Of a stretch of 64,000 nucleotides of DNA, positions 38,218 to 47,598 are shown piece after piece. The translations under genes were made by a program, and so were the position numbers. How positions within the stretch are numbered: position 1 is the stretch's first letter; each line of letters begins with the position of its first letter. The stretch lies in NCBI GenBank assembly GCA_022447205.1, contig JAKVBQ010000007.1, positions 55,048 through 119,047 on the forward strand, given 5' to 3'. The stretch comes from Phycisphaerales bacterium. Lineage in GTDB: Bacteria > Planctomycetota > Phycisphaerae > Phycisphaerales > SM1A02. The notes below the pieces were generated by a model. That model made no database searches. It saw only the letters and a list, made by a program, of their open reading frames with translations, and was not told the origin of the DNA.

Positions 38218-40341
38218 TTATTCGAGTTCGGCCTCGGATTCGGCCTCTGAACCCCCCTGGCCGATCCCGAACCTCTCCTTAAGCTCAGTGATACCAGTGG
38301 CTTCCCCGATCACGGTCAGGCGGTCCCCTTCCTCGAGGACCATGTCGGCCCTGGGGATCAGGTTTCGAGTGCGACGCCTGATGATGGCGATCAGGCACCC
38401 GACGGGGAAACCAAGATCGCGAATGCGGAGGCCCGCCAGCCCCTCGGCCGGGCGGCCCGGCTCGATGACGAGAGTCAGGTACCGCTCGTCGCGGAGGAGT
38501 ACCTCGCGAATCGCCTCGTGACTCCGCGCGCCGAGCCAGTGTTCCATGAAGCCTTCCTGCTCCACGCAGGATGCAAGCTGCGCCAGCAACCGCAGGTGGC
38601 CCGCGGGATCATCGTCCGGGCTGAGCAGGAAGAAGATGGCATTCACCAAACCAGCCGGCACGGGTGCGATGCTGTCTTCCCCCCCCACCATGACGCCACG
38701 TCGGGAACGGACGATCACGAGATGCGGCTTCTCGAGACCCGCCATGCGCAGATGCGGAAGGGCGACGCCATTGGTGACCGGAGTCGCACCGACCCGGGTT
38801 CCGTCGAGGAAGTTCCTTGCCAGCTTCTCCGCCTCGATCCCGGTTTCCTTGGTGAGTCGTTCCGAGGCCTGGCTCGTGATCTCCTCGAAGTCCAGGTCGG
38901 GACGGGCTTCCATGATCTGGCTGGTCGCGATGATCTCGTCGAAGGGATCGGTGGCACGTGGACCACGTTCCTTCAGGATCCCACGAAGTTCCGAATCCAG
39001 ACCCTCGAAACGCCTCTGCCCGAGCCGCTCGAAGACGTGATAGATCGCGCCACCACGATCGATGCGCTTGTTGGCATAGGCGAAGAACCAGACCACGCCG
39101 ATGATCACCAGCCCGACCGCGAAGAGCGTCGGGGCGGTTCCCATCTGCGTGATCAACCAGCAAGGGCCGAAGATGCCGATCAGCGGAAGCCATGGATAGA
39201 GAGGCGTCTTGAAGCTGGGATCGTAGGAATCGATGTTGCTCTCACGCATCACGATCACGGCGAGACAGATCAGTGCGAAGAGCACCAGCTGGAAGGCACT
39301 GGCGAGCTTGGCGATCGAAAGCACGTCAAGGGTCGCGATGCAGAAGACGATCGCGATGACGGTCAGGGCGAGGGAGATGGTCGGAACGCCCTTGCTGCTG
39401 ATGGTCCTGAAGATCGAGGGAATGAGATGATCACGAGCCATGGCCAGTGGATAGCGCGAGGAACTCATGATCCCGGAGTTCGCCGCCGACATGAAGGCGA
39501 AGAGTGCCGCAATGGTCACCAGCACCACGCCTGCGACACCACCAAACGATCTCGCGGCATCTCCAACCGGAGTCAGGCTGCCGGAAAGTTCCTCCGGAGG
39601 CGTCACGCCGACGATCACGGCGAGCGCGATCAGGAAGATGACGCCCGCGGTTCCGAGACCGAGGAAGATCCCGAGCGGGAGGTTCCGCTGGGGGTTCTCG
39701 ACCTCTTCGGCGATGCTGGCGACCTTGGTGACACCCACGTAACTGATGAAGACGAGCCCAGCGGTCGCAAGGATCCCGGAGCTGCCTTCGGAGAAGAAAT
39801 CACCGAAACGGCTGGTCTCGATCGAGAAAGTGCCCTGGATCATGAACCAGGTGAGGAGGATCAGCAGGCCGATCACGATGACGATCTGGAACTGGGTGGT
39901 GGCCTTGGCGCCCATCCAGTTGATCCCCCCGAACACCAGTGCCAGGGAGATCGCGATGATCTCGATCGGGGCATTGGCGAAGAGCAGGGTGAGGTACGCC
40001 CCCATCCCGACGAGTGCGCAGGCCGCCTTGAGGGTCAACGCAAGCCAGGTCCCGAACCCGCCGATCGTGCCGGCGAGGGGGCCGAGGCTCCGGTCGAGGA
40101 AGAAGTAGGCACCACCTGCCTTGGGCATCGCCGTCGCAAGCTCGACCTTGCAGAGCATCGGCGGGATCACCATGATCGCCGCGATGAGGTAGGCCAGCAG
40201 GACCGCTGGTCCGGACAGCTGATAGGCGAGACCGGGAAGCAGGAAGACCCCTGCACTCAGCGTGGTCCCGGTCGCGATCGCAAAGACGCCGAAGAGGCGC
40301 AGATCCTTCTTGACCGTCGGTTGTGCCGCAGCTTCCGCCAT
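38218..40341 (-). CDS. APC-family transporter fused to PTS-IIA-like and TrkA-C-like domains
   Basis: 707 residues. Residues 10-430 form a 12-helix APC amino-acid/cation transporter (FAIATGTTLSAGVFLLPGLA, SYVGVTKVASIAEEVENPQR, FMSAANSGIMSSSRYPLAMA). Residues about 465-610 resemble a type-2 PTS EIIA domain including a PHLRM box at the phospho-His position (VTNGVALPHLRMAG). Residues about 620-695 match a TrkA-C/RCK-C ligand-binding domain (LAGLRIRDLGFPVGCLIAII; ADMVLEEGDRLTVIGEATGI). Transport is probably gated by a small ligand or by phosphorylation. The substrate is unknown. The next upstream minus-strand gene lies beyond a 125-base gap. Confidence 0.88.
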   Translation of the reverse strand: MAEAAAQPTVKKDLRLFGVFAIATGTTLSAGVFLLPGLAYQLSGPAVLLAYLIAAIMVIPPMLCKVELATAMPKAGGAYFFLDRSLGPLAGTIGGFGTWLALTLKAACALVGMGAYLTLLFANAPIEIIAISLALVFGGINWMGAKATTQFQIVIVIGLLILLTWFMIQGTFSIETSRFGDFFSEGSSGILATAGLVFISYVGVTKVASIAEEVENPQRNLPLGIFLGLGTAGVIFLIALAVIVGVTPPEELSGSLTPVGDAARSFGGVAGVVLVTIAALFAFMSAANSGIMSSSRYPLAMARDHLIPSIFRTISSKGVPTISLALTVIAIVFCIATLDVLSIAKLASAFQLVLFALICLAVIVMRESNIDSYDPSFKTPLYPWLPLIGIFGPCWLITQMGTAPTLFAVGLVIIGVVWFFAYANKRIDRGGAIYHVFERLGQRRFEGLDSELRGILKERGPRATDPFDEIIATSQIMEARPDLDFEEITSQASERLTKETGIEAEKLARNFLDGTRVGATPVTNGVALPHLRMAGLEKPHLVIVRSRRGVMVGGEDSIAPVPAGLVNAIFFLLSPDDDPAGHLRLLAQLASCVEQEGFMEHWLGARSHEAIREVLLRDERYLTLVIEPGRPAEGLAGLRIRDLGFPVGCLIAIIRRRTRNLIPRADMVLEEGDRLTVIGEATGITELKERFGIGQGGSEAESEAELE

Positions 40342-40466
40342 GGACAGGCTCCCAGGAATCCAGCCCCGAGGGTCTGCCCTCAGGGTGCGCTGATTCTAAC
40401 TGAGTCCACGCCCGAGTCCACGGCAAGCCGTTGGTCCGAAGCGATGACGATCAGATCGGATGACGG

Positions 40467-43307
40467 TCAGAGACCGGACCCCACCGCCTCCAGAGGTCGC
40501 CATTGCGGATAGCGTGCGAGAAGCCTCGCAGCAGAGCCCTGCAGGTGTGGATCTGGATCCTGCCCCATCTCCTCGAGCTGCCGCCGACTCTCGGCGGTGA
40601 CCGCACCAGCTTCGTCGAGACGCCCAAGTCGTTCGAGGTCGTCCGCCAGAAGGGCACGCAATGACCAGTATCGAGGGTGGTGGTAACCGGCGATGGCGTG
40701 GTACCCGTCAAGTGCACGCCGAGCGTGCTCGATCGACTCCACGAGATGATCTCGATGTGCACAGAGGCGAGCGAGCTGATCCAGGCTGGCGAGCGTCGCG
40801 GGATGCCCAGGTCCATGGATGCTTTCCTGCGAGGACATGGTGGAGCGGAGGAGTCCCTCCGCCTCCTCGGGCAGGCCGCGCAGGTCCAGCAGCCTGGCCA
40901 GCATGACGTCGGCAGCCAGGACGTCCGGATGATCGGGGCCCTTGGTCTCGAGCAGGGTGTGACGAACAGCACTCGCGATCGACCAGGCCTCATCGATCCG
41001 TTCCATCTCGATCAGAGACTCGACAAGCGACAATCTGGACCGCATGGTGTAGATGTGGTCCTCCGAGAGCATCCGGCCGAATCCATCGGTGGCCTCGAGG
41101 AGCAACGGGTGCGCCTCTTCATGTCGACCCTGGCGGGTGTGGATCCTTCCGAGCGTCCGCATGAACTGGAGGGTGCTGACATGACTCGGGCCGAAGACCG
41201 CAAGCTGCTCCGGCTCGAGCTCCAGACAGATCGCCTCGGCCTCGTCATAACGCCCCATGTCGATGAGACAGTCCGCGAGGAAACGCCTTGAATCAAGGGT
41301 GCCGCTCTGATCAAGATCGGGGTTGGCCGTCATGATCGCGATGGACTCCTCGAGCAGTCCGGCAGCCTGACGAGGTCGCCCCCATGCGAGGTACAGCTTG
41401 GAGAGGTTGTTCTGCGTTCGCAGGACATCGTCATGGGCATCCCCGTGCTGCGCACGCTTGGTCTGGAGGGTGTCGAGATAGAGAGCCTCGGCTTCACGCA
41501 TCTTGCCGCGACGCTTGAGGACGACGGCAAGACCCTCCTCCGTCTTGCGGGCGGAGATGGAGTCGGGGCCGAACAGTTCCCGGCGAATGTCGAGGAGCGT
41601 GCGCAGGTTCGCCTCCGCCTCGTCGAGCCGGTCCTGCTCGAGGGCGAGCATGGTGAGGCCGTCGATCGTGGTCAGGGTCTTCGGATCGTTCGGACCACGG
41701 ACTTCCTCGTAGAGCGCTCGTGCGCGAACGAGATGGTCCCAGGCCTGTTCATGCCGACCGAGTGCCAGGTAGGAATAGCCCAGGGTGGTCTGGAGTTCCG
41801 CCTCGACACCGGGCTTCTCCGCGAAGACCTCCTCGACCTGTTCACTGGTGATGTCGAGCCAGTCACGGACCAGAAGCTCACGCCCCATGCCGTCCTTCGT
41901 GGAGGGACGCGCCGCGGCAAGCGACTGGTTGAGGAAGTCGTTGATCGCTTCCGCCTCCTCCGCACGAGCGACCGCCTCGGTACGAGCCTGCTCGGCGAGG
42001 ACCTGCGCCTTGCGGATCTGCGCGTTGTCCCAGAGGACGAGCGAGAGATATCCGAGGATGACAAGGCAGGAGGCCGCGGCGATGGTGACTCCGGTCCGGT
42101 GCCTCCGCAGGTACCGACTCGAACGGTATCGAAAGCTCGGAGGACCGGCCTCGACCGGACGGCCTTCCAGATAGCGACCAAGGTCGTCGCTGAAGTCGCT
42201 TGCGCTGGCGTAACGGCGATCACGTTCCTTGGCCATGGCACGTTGGACGATCCAGTCGAGGTCACCACGGACCAGTCTGCTCAGCTTCTCGGGACTCAAG
42301 GGAGTCTCACGGGCGAGCGGTTTGTCGACTCGACTGCGGGATCGGTGCAGCTGGTCCGCAAGGGAAGGCGGATCCTGTTCCTTGATGATCCGACGCATCT
42401 CGTCGAAACCCATCGAACGAAGACTCGTCGGATCGAACGGAGGCGCACCCACCAGGAGTTCGTAGAGCAGGACACCGAGGGCGTACACGTCGCTGCGGGT
42501 ATCGACATCCATCATGGAGAGGTCGGCCTGCTCCGGTGACATGTACTCCGGCGTTCCGATGAACTGACGGAACTCGGTGAAGAGCGTCCGCTCGGTGAGG
42601 GGACGCTCGAGCGCCTTGGCCACCCCGAAATCAATAACCTTCGGAACCGGCCGACCGTCGACGTCGCCGACCAGGACGTTGCCGGGCTTGAGATCACGGT
42701 GAATCACGCCCTTGTGGTGTGCATGCTGCACGGCACTCGAAACGGTCTGCATCAGGGCGACACGAGCACGAACATCGAGTTTCGCCTTCAGGCAGTACTC
42801 GGTGATCGGAACACCCTTGACGAGCTCCATCACGAAGTAGGGCCGACCTTCGGCGGTCGTGCCGGCATCGAAGACCCGTGCGATGTTCGGATGATCCATC
42901 AGCGCGAGTGCCTGGCGTTCCGCCTCGAACCGTGCGATGACCTGGCCGGTGTCCATGCCCGGCTTGATCAGCTTGATCGCGACACGACGCTGGACCGGTT
43001 CGACCTGCTCAGCCATCCAGACCTCGCCGAAACCGCCTTCACCGATCCGCTGGAGAAGCCGGTATCGATCGAGTCGGAATCCGGCGTCCGGGGTTGCGGA
43101 CACGTCCCGGGTGTGATCACGAGCATCGACATCCTCAGCCGCCGCAAGGAGCTCGAGCACCTCCCGGTGAAGCCATTCGTCGTCACCGCAGTGTGCCGAG
43201 AGCGCCGCTTCCCGATCTTCTTTGGGCAGATCCATGATCGCTTCGGCGACCTCGAAGACCTCGCCTCGGCGATCGGAGGGTGTTCCGGAAGAGCCTTCAC
43301 TCATCAT
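40467..43307 (-). CDS. Membrane Ser/Thr protein kinase with TPR sensor region
   Basis: 946 residues. The Hanks-type kinase domain covers about 80-350: glycine loop IGEGGFGEVW at about 88, VAIKLI lysine, HRDLKPGN at about 203, DFGVAK, and GTPEYMSPEQA. A membrane helix lies at about 407-425 (GVTIAAASCLVILGYLSLVL), followed by a long TPR array (YSYLALGRHEQAWDHLVRAR; LSKLYLAWGRPRQAAGLLEE) on the far side. The start is ATG 43307 or 43304, inside the end of the sigma-factor gene. The pairing with an ECF sigma factor is typical of planctomycetes and suggests that the kinase controls the sigma factor's activity. Confidence 0.93.
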   Translation of the reverse strand: MMSEGSSGTPSDRRGEVFEVAEAIMDLPKEDREAALSAHCGDDEWLHREVLELLAAAEDVDARDHTRDVSATPDAGFRLDRYRLLQRIGEGGFGEVWMAEQVEPVQRRVAIKLIKPGMDTGQVIARFEAERQALALMDHPNIARVFDAGTTAEGRPYFVMELVKGVPITEYCLKAKLDVRARVALMQTVSSAVQHAHHKGVIHRDLKPGNVLVGDVDGRPVPKVIDFGVAKALERPLTERTLFTEFRQFIGTPEYMSPEQADLSMMDVDTRSDVYALGVLLYELLVGAPPFDPTSLRSMGFDEMRRIIKEQDPPSLADQLHRSRSRVDKPLARETPLSPEKLSRLVRGDLDWIVQRAMAKERDRRYASASDFSDDLGRYLEGRPVEAGPPSFRYRSSRYLRRHRTGVTIAAASCLVILGYLSLVLWDNAQIRKAQVLAEQARTEAVARAEEAEAINDFLNQSLAAARPSTKDGMGRELLVRDWLDITSEQVEEVFAEKPGVEAELQTTLGYSYLALGRHEQAWDHLVRARALYEEVRGPNDPKTLTTIDGLTMLALEQDRLDEAEANLRTLLDIRRELFGPDSISARKTEEGLAVVLKRRGKMREAEALYLDTLQTKRAQHGDAHDDVLRTQNNLSKLYLAWGRPRQAAGLLEESIAIMTANPDLDQSGTLDSRRFLADCLIDMGRYDEAEAICLELEPEQLAVFGPSHVSTLQFMRTLGRIHTRQGRHEEAHPLLLEATDGFGRMLSEDHIYTMRSRLSLVESLIEMERIDEAWSIASAVRHTLLETKGPDHPDVLAADVMLARLLDLRGLPEEAEGLLRSTMSSQESIHGPGHPATLASLDQLARLCAHRDHLVESIEHARRALDGYHAIAGYHHPRYWSLRALLADDLERLGRLDEAGAVTAESRRQLEEMGQDPDPHLQGSAARLLARYPQWRPLEAVGSGL

Positions 43308-43884
43308 CTTGTCCGGGCCTCTCGAGATCTCCGACGAGATCACGTTCCAACCAGCCTCTTGCCAGGGACCACCGACGCTTGAAGGTTCGCAAGGTCAGTC
43401 CCATGACCTCGGATGCCTGCTCGCTGGTCAGGCCGGCGTAAAAGCGAAGACGGACGACCTCGCCGAGTTCGGGGTTCCACTCCTCGAGACGCTTGACGGC
43501 ATCGTCGAGTGCGATGATCTGTCGACTGTCAGCGGTCTCGGCGAGATCGTTCGCATCGATCGGGACCCGGACGCGACCGCCTCCACGCTTCACCGCACCG
43601 CGGGATCGAGCGTGATCGATGAGCACGTGACGCATGGCCTGCGCTGCAGACGCGTAGAAATGGCGACGATCCTCCCAGTTGGGGGCGCTGTTCCCGGAGA
43701 GGCGCATCCATGCCTCATGGACGACCGCCGTCGGCGTCAGGGTGTGGTCGGCGCGTACACCACGAAAGCAGCTGCCCGCGATGCGACGCATCTCGGCATA
43801 GACGGCCTCGAAGAGACGGGCATCGGCTCCCTCATGTCCATCGCGAACCTCGACAAGGAGTTGTTCGATGATGGTTTCGGACAT
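43297..43884 (-). CDS. ECF sigma factor of the kinase-linked class
   Basis: 195 residues from ATG 43884; no typical ribosome site is visible before it. Region 2 reads YAEMRRIAGSCFRGVRADHT, then LTPTAVVHEAWMRL, and region 4 reads ELGEVVRLRFYAGLTSEQAS, then EVMGLTLRTFKRRW, the Sigma70-ECF pattern of planctomycetes. The C-terminus overlaps the kinase start by 8-11 bases, so synthesis of the two is coupled. No classical anti-sigma factor is present. Targets are unknown. Confidence 0.92.
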   Translation of the reverse strand: MSETIIEQLLVEVRDGHEGADARLFEAVYAEMRRIAGSCFRGVRADHTLTPTAVVHEAWMRLSGNSAPNWEDRRHFYASAAQAMRHVLIDHARSRGAVKRGGGRVRVPIDANDLAETADSRQIIALDDAVKRLEEWNPELGEVVRLRFYAGLTSEQASEVMGLTLRTFKRRWSLARGWLERDLVGDLERPGQDDE

Positions 43885-44120
43885 GAGCGACTCGCGGAAA
43901 GGAGGTGAATTGATCCGATCCCTGGTGCCTGCCACCCACCGGGGCCTTGGCTGCAATGTTCGACTATTCATCGATGCAGGACAAGATCAGGTTCACGGAT
44001 GCACCACTTTCACCACCTGGAAGGTCGATCCTGCATGATCCACGGGGTCGAGACGCCAAGACGTTATGCACGGGCATGGGGAGTTCAACCCCTGACTACG
44101 TGATTCGGGGCCGAGAGGGA

Positions 44121-44136
44121 CAACTTTTTCAAGTTG
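44121..44136. repeat. Inverted repeat in the sigma factor/tatD divergent gap
   Basis: Perfect 6-base arms CAACTT and AAGTTG around TTTC, extended by partly matching GGG/CCC on the outside. It sits 55 bases before tatD and about 240 bases upstream of the sigma-factor start, so it could be an operator for either. No associated -35/-10 pair is convincing. Confidence 0.3.
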
Positions 44137-44190
44137 CCCGGACACACGGGGTGACCCCTCCCGGGAGCCCACCTATCCTCGTCAGCTCGC

Positions 44191-44985
44191 ATGATCGACA
44201 CCCACTGCCATCTGAGCTTCCCACGACTCGCCGACAAGGTCGAGGACATCCTCGAGGCCTGCCGCTCGGCAGGTGTTCGCGGGGTGATCACGATCGCGAC
44301 GACCAGTGCTGGTGGACGCGAGAATCTGGAGATCGCCCGGAAGCACGAAGGCGTCTGGTGCAGCGCCGGCGTACACCCCCTCTACGCGGACGAACCGATC
44401 GACTGGGATGCCGTCCGGGAGGTGGGTGAGGATCCACTCTGCGTCGCATGGGGGGAGCTCGGACTCGACAACTTCCACAAGAAGCCGCCGATCGAGACGC
44501 AGAGAGAGGTGCTCGAAGAGCAGATCCGAAGGATCGAGGAATGGACTCGATCGGGGCTGGAGAAGCCGGTGGTCCTGCATTGCCGGGAAGCCTATTCCGA
44601 ACTCATTCCGATCCTCGAGGCATCCTCCCTCGCCCCGGAGCGGTTCGTCTTCCACTGCTTCACCGGCACGACGGACGAGGTCCGCATGGCACTCGACTTC
44701 GGAGCGATGGTCTCCTTCACGGGCGTCGTGACCTACCGCAACGCGACGGAGGTCGCCGATGCGGCAGCCCTCGTTCCCGAGGACCGGATCATGGTCGAGA
44801 CCGACGCGCCGTACCTGAGCCCGGAACCTCTCCGGGGAACGCATCCGAACCTGCCCCAGTACGTCGTGCACACCGCCCGCTTCATCGCCGAGCGAAGAGG
44901 AGTCGATCCCGTCGAGTTCGAACGGATCCTTGATGCCAACGCGGAGCGCTTCTTCGGCATCACCCTGCCGGAGGCCGGGGCCTGA
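44191..44985 (+). CDS. tatD: TatD-family metal-dependent deoxyribonuclease
   Basis: 264 residues, TIM-barrel metallohydrolase. Metal ligands are seen in MIDTHCHLSF, the Glu in AWGELGLDNF, VLHCREAYSE, VFHCFTGTTDE and the Asp in VETDAPYLSPEPLRG. The family has 3'-5' exonuclease activity on DNA and is linked to DNA repair and fragment turnover. Despite the name it does not take part in Tat transport, though tatC follows 65 bases later here. Confidence 0.93.
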   Translation: MIDTHCHLSFPRLADKVEDILEACRSAGVRGVITIATTSAGGRENLEIARKHEGVWCSAGVHPLYADEPIDWDAVREVGEDPLCVAWGELGLDNFHKKPPIETQREVLEEQIRRIEEWTRSGLEKPVVLHCREAYSELIPILEASSLAPERFVFHCFTGTTDEVRMALDFGAMVSFTGVVTYRNATEVADAAALVPEDRIMVETDAPYLSPEPLRGTHPNLPQYVVHTARFIAERRGVDPVEFERILDANAERFFGITLPEAGA

Positions 44986-45050
44986 AAGGCTCGGATCGAG
45001 GTGTTCCGGGTGACTCGTGACGTGAAGTCCCGGTACCCTAGGGAACCGCC

Positions 45051-46328
45051 ATGCCACTCGACCAGCACAACATCCAGGACGACAAGCGACGGTCGGATCA
45101 CTCGATGATGAGCTTCGGTGATCACCTCGAGGAACTCAGGCACCGACTGATGCTCGCCCTGGTCGTCCCGCTCCCGCTGATGATCGCGTTGTTCCCCTTC
45201 TCCGACGACCTGCGGGTGGTGTTGTGCGCTCCGGTCTACTCCGCGCTCGAATCAAGCGGACTCCCGGCACAGCTCCAGGCGATGAACCCGGCGGAGACGC
45301 TCACCACCGACCTGAAGTTGAGCATCATCTTCGCACTCGTACTGAGTTGTCCCTGGGTGCTCTGGCAGGCATGGAAGTTCATCGAGCCCGGGCTCTATCG
45401 GCAGGAACGACGCTTCGTGCACCTGTTGATTCCCGGCAGTGGCGTCCTCACCATGGCCGGGCTTGCGCTGCTCTACTTCGTGATGCTGCCCCTGATGCTG
45501 CGGGTGCTGATCGCCTTCGGGGTTCCTGCCAACCAGCCGAGCTATCCCATCTCCGGCCAGGAACCCACCGCGGTGGTCGCGACCGAAACGAGCGATCCTC
45601 CCGCTGCGGATGAACTGCCCACGACGATCCCGATCCAGCAGGGGCGACCGGATGAACTGCTCCCAGGATCGATCTGGATTTCACCAAGCAACAACACCCT
45701 CCAGGTCGCGGTTCCGGTCGGAGACGATCCCGGGCGCGTCCAGGTGCTCATGGTTCCGCTGAGCATCGAGGGCATGGTCGTACAGCAGTACCGGCTGAAG
45801 GAATACGTGAACTTCATCCTGATGCTGATGATCGGCATCTCGATCGCGTTCCAGATGCCGCTGGTCATCCTCCTGCTCGGCTGGGTCGGCATCGTTCGAC
45901 CCTCGATCCTCAAGCGCAGTCGGAAGTACGCCCTGTTGATCTGCGCAGTCGTCGCCGCGATCACGACACCTGCCGATCTGATCAGCATGTTCCTGATGCT
46001 GATCCCCCTCTACTGCCTGTACGAGTTCGGCATCCTGCTCCTGATCCTCGCGCCTGCGGACAGGGTCGCCGAAGGTGCCGTCTTCAAGGGCGCCGTCGAG
46101 GACGTGCTCGGCAGGTTCGATCGTGATGACGATGATGACCGTGACCCGGACGACGACCCGGATGCCGGACCTCCGAACGATCCCGATGAACCACGGCCTC
46201 CGTTCCCGACCGACTCGGGCGAACCGGCAGACCTGCTGAAACCGCGGCAAGGCAACATCCCCTCGAGTCACTCCGATCAGGAGTTCGAGGAGGATGGGGA
46301 TGAGCGTCCGGAAGATCACGGGCGATGA
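45051..46328 (+). CDS. tatC: Sec-independent protein translocase TatC with insertion and acidic tail
   Basis: 425 residues, against about 250 in E. coli. The N-terminal SFGDHLEELRHRLMLALVVP and the later SIAFQMPLVILLLGWVGIVR are TatC signatures. A hydrophilic insertion of roughly 85 residues lies between helices 3 and 4 (about residues 158-245; PTAVVATETSDPPAADELPT), on the periplasmic side. After the last helix comes a tail of about 75 residues rich in Asp, Glu and Pro (RDDDDDRDPDDDPDAGPP). TatA/B are not in the window. It would export folded proteins such as the ActB iron-sulfur subunit. Confidence 0.92.
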   Translation: MPLDQHNIQDDKRRSDHSMMSFGDHLEELRHRLMLALVVPLPLMIALFPFSDDLRVVLCAPVYSALESSGLPAQLQAMNPAETLTTDLKLSIIFALVLSCPWVLWQAWKFIEPGLYRQERRFVHLLIPGSGVLTMAGLALLYFVMLPLMLRVLIAFGVPANQPSYPISGQEPTAVVATETSDPPAADELPTTIPIQQGRPDELLPGSIWISPSNNTLQVAVPVGDDPGRVQVLMVPLSIEGMVVQQYRLKEYVNFILMLMIGISIAFQMPLVILLLGWVGIVRPSILKRSRKYALLICAVVAAITTPADLISMFLMLIPLYCLYEFGILLLILAPADRVAEGAVFKGAVEDVLGRFDRDDDDDRDPDDDPDAGPPNDPDEPRPPFPTDSGEPADLLKPRQGNIPSSHSDQEFEEDGDERPEDHGR

Positions 46329-46405
46329 CCGGGAGGCGCGGCCGACTTCTTGGGCGCAGCGGCCTGCCGAGGTCCGGCGCATCTGCCAGGAGACGAAGCA
46401 GGGCC

Positions 46406-46930
46406 ATGGCGCAGCTGCGCATCCACCGGGCTCATGACGAGCGCGTTGAAGCGATGGACATCCTGATGATGGAACGGGCCATCATGCTTGCGAGGAAGGC
46501 GGCCGGAATCGGCGAGGTGCCGGTCGGTGCGGTCGTCTACCGCGACGACGTGATCCTCGCGGAGGCCTCGAACAACCGCGAATCCTCGTCCGATCCGACC
46601 GGGCATGCGGAACTGGTCGCCCTGCGGATCGCTGGCCAGAGCATCGATGCATGGCGACTGGAAGGCTGCTCGGTCGCGGTGACCCTCGAACCGTGTCCGA
46701 TGTGCGCCGGTGCGATGGTCAACGCGCGTGTCGGTCGCCTCGTCTACGGAGCATCGGACCCGAAGGCCGGAGCGTGCGACACGCTGTACGAGATCACCAC
46801 GGACCCGAGGCTCAATCATCGACTGGAGACGATCGGTGGAGTCCTCTCCCAACGATGCGCGAAACTGCTCAGCGACTTCTTCAAGGCACGGCGGGCGGAA
46901 AAACGGGCTCGACGGAAGCGGAGCGGTTGA
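46406..46930 (+). CDS. tadA: tRNA-specific adenosine deaminase
   Basis: 174 residues from ATG 46406. Deaminates A34 of tRNA-Arg(ACG) to inosine. Zinc ligands are His67 with Glu69 (GHAE) and Cys97/Cys100 (PCPMCAGAMV). VGAVVYRDDVILAEASNNRE is the family N-terminal block and LNHRLETIGGVLSQRCAKLL the C-terminal one. The open frame extends back to 46325, overlapping the tatC stop (ATGA), and that longer Arg-rich N-terminus is a possible alternative start; ATG 46454 is another. Confidence 0.9.
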   Translation: MAQLRIHRAHDERVEAMDILMMERAIMLARKAAGIGEVPVGAVVYRDDVILAEASNNRESSSDPTGHAELVALRIAGQSIDAWRLEGCSVAVTLEPCPMCAGAMVNARVGRLVYGASDPKAGACDTLYEITTDPRLNHRLETIGGVLSQRCAKLLSDFFKARRAEKRARRKRSG

Positions 46931-46962
46931 GCCGGACTCGGCTTCCCCCCTACCCTGAAGAC

Positions 46963-47583
46963 ATGCGAACCGTCTTCTTCGATCTTGGTGGCGTGCTCAT
47001 CCGAATAGCACGGTCATGGGACGAGGCCGCTCGAAAGGCGGGCTTCGATCCCGGTGAGCGGAAAGCCTCGTCCGGGTCTCTCGTGCGACCGACCGGAAAC
47101 CAGGCCGACCTCCAGACGGGCCGGATCACCTACGAGGCGTTCCTCGCGAACGAACACCGACGCCTCGAAGAACGATTCACGACCGACGATCTCCACCTCA
47201 TCCACATGGAATGGCTGCAAGGCGAGTACGAGGGTGTCGCCGGCATCATCGAACGACTCAAGCGGTCGGGCGTGCATACGGCAACACTCTCCAACACCGA
47301 TGCCGAGCACTGGAAGGTGCTCGAGGACATGCCGGTGATCAAGGCGCTGGACACGCACGCCCTCTCCTTCGAACTCGGGATGCTCAAGCCTTCACCCGAG
47401 ATCTACCACGCCGCGGAAGGGCTGGTCGACGCCACGGGTCAGTCCATCTGCTACCTCGATGACCTCGAGGAGAATGTCGAGGGAGCGCTGCGCTGCGGGT
47501 GGAACGCCAGGCGCATCGACCCGCACGAGGAGACCGCGCCGCAGATCGAGGATGCGCTCATCGCCTTCGGGATCGATTGCTGA
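46963..47583 (+). CDS. HAD-superfamily hydrolase
   Basis: 206 residues from ATG 46963. Motif I is FFDLGGVLI. The second catalytic Asp of the usual DxD is replaced: the sequence reads D-L-G, as in phosphatases of the YihX/epoxide-hydrolase-like subgroup (FDLGGVL). Motif II is ATLSNTDAEHW, the Lys is in LGMLKPSPEIY, and motif IV is CYLDDLEENVEGAL. Likely a small-molecule phosphatase. Substrate unknown. Starts 32 bases after tadA. Confidence 0.87.
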   Translation: MRTVFFDLGGVLIRIARSWDEAARKAGFDPGERKASSGSLVRPTGNQADLQTGRITYEAFLANEHRRLEERFTTDDLHLIHMEWLQGEYEGVAGIIERLKRSGVHTATLSNTDAEHWKVLEDMPVIKALDTHALSFELGMLKPSPEIYHAAEGLVDATGQSICYLDDLEENVEGALRCGWNARRIDPHEETAPQIEDALIAFGIDC

Positions 47584-47598
47584 GCGAGTGCCGGAGGC

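Noticed and set aside
38139..38282. 47-codon plus-strand frame with a good GGAG site.
   Set aside because: Its second half is antisense to the end of the APC transporter, with an Arg/Pro-rich composition typical of antisense frames; no homology seen.
43898..43908. Perfect AAAGGAGGTGA on the plus strand.
   Set aside because: Only a TTG with a short frame follows, in the leader region of the opposite-strand sigma factor; judged chance.
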